From Cephalotus follicularis (lineage: Eukaryota > Streptophyta > Magnoliopsida > Oxalidales > Cephalotaceae): a stretch of 64,000 bases of DNA. Location of the stretch: positions 62,001 through 126,000 of the forward strand of contig BDDD01000913.1 in the NCBI GenBank assembly GCA_001972305.1. Direction: 5' to 3'. The notes beneath the pieces are model-generated. The model did no database searches and was not told the origin of the DNA. It saw nothing but the letters and a program-made list of their open reading frames with translations. Of this stretch, positions 57,297 through 64,000 are shown in pieces. Position numbers and translations under genes: made by a program. How positions within the stretch are numbered: the stretch's first letter is position 1; each line of letters opens with the position of its first letter.

Positions 57297-59041
57297 TGTT
57301 AGGGATAAGTCCTGCAAGCCAGGTTATCATGTAATAACAATAGTTTGTAATAAACTTTTTAGTTCAATAAAGGATGTTCTTTATTATAATCAACGATAAC
57401 TGTTCATTTATATATATATAATCAATGAATGTCCATGGAATAAAGTTTGATGAATAAGACCATGATGAGATCACGCTATGAGACTTAGCACATCGGTAAG
57501 CTTTATTCTAGAACCTTCCTAGTCGTAGGATAACATACTTGGACATATATTATCCGGATAGACTAGCATGTTGTATGTCAGCTCGTTGAAGAGGTTGACT
57601 ATTCTCACAAGTCATCATTTAGTGACTATATGACATACACGTGGATGCTCATTATTTTATGAGTTCACTGAAGTGGGTTGTTGTAGGAAGACCTGTATGG
57701 AGTTTTACTTACATGTCAGACAGGTTTCCAGTATCAGTAGTGTGCATGGTCCTTACACCTGAGCCACAACTAGATGTCTTCTATGTAAGAGATCATACTT
57801 TTATGATAACTAAGTACGTGCTCTAACCATGAGGAGTATACAAGTATTAGTTGGGTATGGTAGATTATGCATAGAGATATGTGAGTGAGCAATATGGAAT
57901 CTACCACTCCTAGTGAATGGAGTTTATGCTTAGGGTTATTAGCTATAATATTTCCCAGCCAGGATGAAAAGGTATTGGAATGTTAATTCCAATATTAGAG
58001 ATCAGTTAATTAGAAAGGGTTTCAAATTTGATCATGATAGCTAATTATATGCAGTATCATTTTATGAATGAACTGCCAGGGCCTGACATGTTCCTTACCC
58101 TACGTTTAATTCGAGCATTGTCGGTAGAGGAATTATACTTGGATGTAACTGTAATTCGAGGTTCAAGGTTATATTCATATTACTTGGGGGTCAATATGCA
58201 TTGCTAGATGTCGATGTTGATCATTAGGATAACCGAGATTAATTGATTATTAATCACGTGTAATAAAGAATTAAAATAAGGTTTAATTCTTTTATTTCGA
58301 TTATAAGTTTCTAATGTGATTAGGAATGATTAATTTGATGATCATAAGTGTTATGATTAATTCTATGTCCAGCATAATTATGAACCCATAGAGTCACACA
58401 CAATGTAAGTGTCAGAATGCAAGAGAATTTGAGAAAAATAATTAATTGGATAATTAATAAATTATACTAATGGGGTTTGTTTAATTGAATTAGCTTATGA
58501 GATAAGCTACATGATTAATGAGATTAATCATGTTGTATAGTCTCGTGACTTATTTACCTTTGACTTGGTGAAGTCATAAGGTAACAAGTCATGACCATCA
58601 CTTACTATATAAGCAAGTGTGTTATGAGACTAAGGCTTAAGAGTTCATTTTCTCTAAAGGCATGAGAGATATTAAGAGAGAGACTGGTATCTCATATCCT
58701 TGGTTTTTTCATGCCTTGGCCGAAATTTGTGCTCTCCTTTTAGACACTCTCTTGCTTCTCTCTTGCTATGGATCATCTTGGAGGTAACATAGCATTGTCA
58801 TTCATCAAAGTGCCTTGAAGTATGTTAATGATTTGAAAAGAAAATAAGGAGTTAAAGAAACTTTGAGTAAGTGTTATGCACCATTCCTTCATCTTTTTCT
58901 TTTGGTCTTTTGGTATGTCAAAGTGATGATCAAAGTGATCTTGGCATTAGGTTTTGTTTCTAGAAAATCCATTTTGTTTTAGGGTTTGCTACTTAGGGTT
59001 AGATTAAGTGTTAATCTAGCCACTTTGTTACAAAACCAACA
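57297..59041 (+). repeat. LTR of a second, non-coding retroelement
   Basis: TGTTAGGGATAAGTCCTGC to CAAAACCAACA, about 1.75 kb, followed by a primer-site-like TGATATCAGTGCC. It lies in the tail of the CACTA transposase relic. No second LTR is in the window, so the right border is unknown. Confidence 0.65.
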
Positions 59042-59043
59042 AA

Positions 59044-59056
59044 TGATATCAGTGCC
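59044..59056 (+). other. Candidate primer binding site
   Basis: TGATATCAGTGCC differs from the initiator methionine site TGGTATCAGAGCC at two positions, two bases after the LTR end. Confidence 0.6.
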
Positions 59057-62000
59057 AACTTTGATCACACATTGATATATTTTTGTGTTGTAATAAATGT
59101 ATGAGTAATGACCATTCCATTAGTGCAAAAATTTTTAGTTTTGGAGACCTAAAATTTAGTCTAAGGTTAAGCATTAAAATAATGAACAAAAGAGTTTTAT
59201 TTTGATTTTTGAGGACACCAATGTGATTGTGTGTGTTTTAGGGACATTTTTCACTCTTGGACATAAGCCTAAAAATCAACTTAACCATGTCCCTAAAGTC
59301 ACTAAAAATTTCGGCCCAAGGAACTTGAAACTCCATTAATGGAGTTTGTTTTAAGCTCTTAAGTCATCTTAATGAAGATGATGACAAAGGCACTTTATGA
59401 CATTTATGTATAAAATCCCTAAACTTTATAATATGTGAGACATATTAAAATATTTACCTTACTCCCTTTAATATCTCAAAAGTTAGTAAAGTCCATAAAC
59501 TTTAATTTAAAAGGTATATTTAATGTTAATGGATGATGAGACGTAAGAGTTGTATTAAATGTGAGATGAAGATTGAGTGTGCAAGAGGAAGCTAGAATTT
59601 TGGACATATGGATCTTAATGGGAGGGTTGAGTAGGTCATAAGTGTTATGACTTGCCATGTGACACTTTTCTTAAATTAAGGAAGCATGTGTCCAACTTTA
59701 ATAAAGTAACTTTTATGCAAGATTCAATTTTGGCCCTTGAATCAATCCATGAGATGGATGGCTAGTATTTGAGTTGACTTTTTAGGGTTGAAGTTATCTC
59801 ATGTGATGAAGGATTAGATTGAGGGACAAGTGGCATGTGTGGATGGATGACACATGACATTAGTTAGGGTTTTTACTAAACCCTAACTAACCCTTACCTT
59901 AATTGAATGGTTGGATCATGAATAGTAATTAAGACACAATTCTTAGTGAGCCTTAGTACCTCTTGGGCCCATGATAAATAGTAACGAAGGCTCAATCATT
60001 CGTGGACCCTTGTACCTCCCGGACCCATGATGAATAATGACTTGAGTCCAAAATTTTTAAAAAAAATTGCAATAGTTGGTTATTATTTTGTATGCTCATA
60101 ATTACTCATACATTTGTCTCATATATATATATATTCAATGATATTGAATAATTTTATGCATGATGGTAGTTCATGGACTTTAGGCTAGCTGGATGGATTC
60201 ATTAGTGTTGAATGTATGGTAGTTTGATTGCTTTAATGTTGGGTGTTTGTAATATTCTTTTATTAAGGCTTTCATGCCTCTTCTCCCTAATATGTAATCC
60301 GTTTAAACATTCTCTCTTCTCTTTGTACATCCCTCGATTTGAAATCGAGTTTATTTTTTATTTATAATTAGAAGTAGCTTGTTTAATTGTCGAGAGTCAC
60401 AACGGAAGAATGAAGAAGAAGATAGAAGAATGTAAAATAGTAATATTTGTAACACCTATAGCTTGTATGGGATATTAGCATTATTGTAATAAACTACCTA
60501 GGATGAGACCATTAGTTTAAAAGTCCATGACTACAATTAGGATAATATGTATGAGATGCGTGCTTAGTATAAATGTGCCATGCTAGAGATTTCAATGATC
60601 TCTCCATATTATGCCATGTCAACCGGACTAATAATGGGATGGTTAATATTAAAGACCATAAAACCCCTATAATCAAATAAATATCAATTGATAACAAACA
60701 CGGACATAAGTACGTATTCAGCCATTGCCTTCCATCATTGCTATAGATGTGGGGAACCTTGTCAAGAGCTCATAACTTGTTGGGTAAACCCAAGGTTTGC
60801 TTTAGATAAGTTTTCTTACATAAATTGAATATGAGATATGCATTACTGATGGGCTATTGATCGAGCCTTGTTGGGTAAACCCAAGGGTTATATCTTTAGT
60901 CCACCATAATGGTTAATGGTGGGCTCAACTTGAAATAGCATACTTATACCTTGATGAGTAAACTCATGGGCACATAGTACCTATAGGCTAAAACAAAGAT
61001 TGGAAATTTTATGAGATAAAATTGACAAAGAGTTTTGTCTAACCATAACAGATATCACACTTATTGGGTAAACCCAAGGTGTTGGTGTACATGTTATGGG
61101 ATTCCGATCACCCCTAGGAAACAACTTATGATGAGATCATTCAAGTTAAATGTTTCCCGTCTTCCATACATGAGGGTTATGGAATTCGCGCAAAATAGTG
61201 GGAGGTTATACTTAAAGATTTAAAGACCAAATCTTTTGAGAACATAAATTGAACAAAATGCTCATTGTCTTTTTTTTAATATCTGTAGATAGATTGGGGT
61301 GTCCCTGTAAGCCACGAGGAGGCTGCAACCATATGTAATTGACATATGATACACTATTGAATCGTACACTCTTAGTCCCATTCAAGTTCTATTGTGCATG
61401 TTTAATTCAAAATTGGCATTTTGCTATATGTATTATCCCAAACTGTCTCAACGAATCAGTTAATCACCATGTTAACTAAATACACATATAGCGCCCTGTC
61501 CATAAAGGGTTAGATCTCATACCTGAGAGGTTATGAGAATGAGATCCTTACTCCCTTGTGACAAAAAGTTCCAAGTCATAGGTTCACTTTCTTAGGGCAA
61601 TTGATGAACCGCAAAGACTTGCCGTATTATGCTTACCCTCTTATGTGTGGATGATGGACTATCTCATTGCCATTTGGGTTTACCCTAAAGCTGATGCGCG
61701 TGCATGCTGGAGGCATGTCACGGAACCGACCTACCATAGGTTATCTATTTGGAGAGTCAACACCTCTGTCAATAGCGTTCATATTGTCACGGTAGTGTAT
61801 AGCCAAAGGTGGCTAGTAGGCCATTCGTGACCTGAGCTATGTTCTTGGACCTGAGCGGCTGGCATGCGTTGTGTAGTAACCGCTTGGTTTTGATTTTTGC
61901 CTTCCCCAGTACTAACCACGTGCTGGCAAAAGGGTTATCTTTGGGCCTTGTGGGAGCTGCATTGAGATGTATGGGCAAGTACGTAAGATGGGATCATCAC

Positions 62001-62500
62001 ACCTGTGTTGAGGGTTATAGGCTTTATAACATATATGACTATTGATGACTTATTGTCCTGGCCAGGCACTAGGGATATTGGAAATAGTTGGTTTCCTGGG
62101 ATATCTCCCGATAGTCTCAATGCGGTCATAGAATTATCGTTATCGCGGTTTAACCTAGGGGTGACATTAATCCAAACCCTAGTCCGCGGTCGGAGCCGAG
62201 ATGATGAGGGATACATGACACATACACCGATGATAGTGAAGAAAGTACAAGTTATCCGGTTAACATATAATAGACGTGGTACTTTGGTCCACGGATTCAG
62301 GAGTGATTACAGATCACACCGGGGCCATAGGATAGTTAAGAACTATCAGGATGGTCGTACCAGAATCATGGGATTTCTGGGAAATATATCTTTGTACCAG
62401 AATCCAACCTGGCTTTTGGGTCCCGCCTGATTATTGAAAAAGTAAGGCATGCACACATGCTGAATTGGTGGTAAATCTAGTTTATGACTAGTATATATTA
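59057..62500 (+). mobile_element. Non-coding internal domain, LARD-like
   Basis: About 3.4 kb with no gag or pol motif on either strand. It holds a duplicated phrase near 59940-60050 (CTTAGTACCTCTTGGGCCCATGATRAATA type) and four short hairpins at 60780-61077. A primer site without coding capacity fits a large retrotransposon derivative. The end is a guess. Confidence 0.5.
60780..61077 (+). repeat. Four dispersed hairpins with a TAAA loop
   Basis: TTGGG-TAAA-CCCAA at 60780-60793, 60871-60884 and 61064-61077; ATGAG-TAAA-CTCAT at 60954-60967. Spacing is 83-110 bp. The variant changes both arms so that pairing is kept. Confidence 0.8.
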
Positions 62501-63619
62501 ATTTGACATTAGTGACTTTCTCCACCATATTGTCTTATTGATATATAAAGAGAAGCTATAGTGAGAGTATGTTAATACATACAATGTGAAGAGCGTATAA
62601 TAATAATGAGAGAAATGAGACACATGGGAACTTAACACATTTGTCACCAAAACACTCCAAAAACACGCTACACGTCCAGGCGAAAGTGAAAGGGAGAGCA
62701 CGACAGCATGCAAAGCGCACAGCAGGCACACTCAGCAAGAAAAGACGAGCGCCATGGTGCCAGTGGCCGGGAAAGAGGTGTGTTCAGTTCGCCTCTTCAT
62801 CATCTCTCTCTTTCTCCTTCATTTCTCTCTGGCGGCGGACCTTGGTGTTTTCACTATCACCCATTGTTAGCTCCTTTTTCTACCACCGACAGTCACAATA
62901 GGTGGAGCCATCCCTTGGCTCTATCTATTTTGATCATAGTCTATGCGTTTCTGTTCGTTTTGTGGCTTGATGTAGAAGACTGAGTCGACTCGGTGGGTCA
63001 CGCTCGGTGAAGGCTGTGCGTTGGTGAATCGACCCGATTCTCAGCAGGTTTTGGGTGGAGATGCGAAGATCAGGAGATTTGGCGACTTGTGATGGCCCCG
63101 CCTATCCATGGAGAGTTGACCGAGTCTCAAAGAATCCGAATTCAGCTTGTCACCGCCACTGCCAACTGCTCCTATGCGTTTCGTGGCGGTTCTCGGTGGG
63201 TGTCCGCCAGCAATGGGTAGATTGGCGCATTTGGTGGCTGATGGAGTCGTTGGCCGGAGCTGTTGCGCACCTGTCAGAATCCGGGCGACGTTTGGGAAAT
63301 GAACAGTGACTGGCAGTTGCTACTGCCAATATTGGAGGAGCTTGGTTGCTGCTACAAGTGTGTAGCGGTAAAGTGGTGGAGCCTCCAACGTTGGTATGGT
63401 TGCTCCCTTTTTGTATTTATGGTTATCGGTGTGTTTTCGGTTTATCCTTTTATGTATGCTTGATCTTTTGTTTTGGTTCGATTGAATATTTAACGGTGAT
63501 CCTTGGCATATTGATTTTGGTAGTTGGATGTCAGTGTGAATCTTGACTTGCCGTCTTGGTGTTTTTGAAAAATTAAAGTTCTGCACACTAGCGTCCCAAG
63601 CCCAAAATCGACAGGGAAC
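62501..63619. other. Mixed-composition DNA without a recognised gene
   Basis: 62640-63400 is more GC-rich, with a CTCTCTCTTTCTCC block near 62800. It may be the LTR or leader of the copia fragment that follows, or a captured gene end. No motif supports either. Confidence 0.4.
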
Positions 63620-64000
63620 CCTCATGGGTTTCCTACACCACTCTCTGATATACTGGATACCAACAAACTTACTTATCCAAACTTTGTGGACTAGTTACGC
63701 AATCTACGATAAATACTCTCTATCGATCGTAGAAGCTATGTACATGAGGCTAACATCCCCGCAAGTGTTGCTGAGGATGCTAGTGATGAGGAGAAAGTAA
63801 CATTTCCCAAGTGGAAGGAAGACAATGAGATTGTCAGATGCTGCATGATAATAGCAATGAGATATGACCTGCAACATTAGCATGAGTACGTGTCTGACCC
63901 AAGAGCTATCCGGCTTCACCTGCCAGAGTTGTATTGTGAGAAAAGTAGGACTGTCATGTACCAGCTCTCAAAGGAGCTTTTCAACACCAAGATGCCAGAG
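63620..64000 (+). pseudogene. Copia gag N-terminus, runs off the window
   Basis: FPTPLSDILDTNKLTYPNFVD then a stop near 63690, and after a frame change FPKWKEDNEIVRCCMIIAMR, RAIRLHLPELYCEKSRTV, YQLSKELFNTKMPE. This is the UBN2/copia gag pattern (W...D...C...L..L). An in-frame TAG at 63878-63880 breaks the last part. The right end is cut by the window edge. Confidence 0.75.

Overview
The window reads as a heterochromatic block of a plant nuclear genome, probably a eudicot. I see no intact host gene and no tRNA or rRNA gene. Almost every base can be assigned to nested transposable elements: Ty3/gypsy and Ty1/copia LTR retrotransposons, solo LTRs with 5-bp target-site duplications (TSDs), and CACTA DNA transposons. 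The plant call rests on SIRE-type copia, gag-only Ty3 elements with LTRs near 3 kb, a Tat-type Ty3 element with an antisense extra ORF, TNP2-type CACTA sequence and a captured plant RING-finger membrane protein gene. The species cannot be named from sequence alone.

Left block, 1-32455. The scaffold is a gag-only Ty3 element, here called Q. Its 5' LTR starts left of the window and survives in three pieces (1933-2810, 9703-10172, 26426-28191). A 1-kb internal domain with a gag remnant follows, then an uninterrupted 3' LTR (29212-32455). Into the 5' LTR went (a) an LTR whose tail fills 1-1932, (b) a 6.9-kb CACTA element (2811-9702) and (c) a 16.3-kb gag-only Ty3 element (10173-26425). The CACTA element carries captured intron-containing fragments of an RNFT/At5g01960-type gene, itself split by a 3.2-kb solo LTR (5365-8610). 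The 3' LTR of the second Ty3 element is split by a SIRE-type copia on the minus strand (16696-25801) that keeps gag, protease, integrase, RT, RNase H and an extra 3' ORF. The sister LTR of Q preserves the empty sites of insertions (b) and (c).

Middle block, 32456-38500. This holds an LTR-like remnant, AT-rich non-coding DNA, a solo LTR (34194-36810) and intron-like DNA.

Right block, 38501-64000. A Tat-type Ty3 element (38501-55037, TSD CAAAT) has decayed gag, protease, RT, two RNase H domains, integrase and an antisense ORF. Its gag and integrase are each split by a solo LTR of the same family as the one at 34194. Beyond it lie a decayed CACTA TNP2 transposase (about 55975-57290), a long LTR with a non-coding internal domain (57297 to about 62500), and a copia gag fragment running off the right edge.

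The strangest signal is not a gene. Thirty-eight runs of seven T's sit on one 54-bp lattice, every start equal to 48 modulo 54, from 24942 to 36396. They cross unrelated elements and overwrite exactly seven bases where a sister copy allows comparison. This is most likely a data artefact. The best biological finding is the gene-capturing CACTA element with its precisely preserved empty site.
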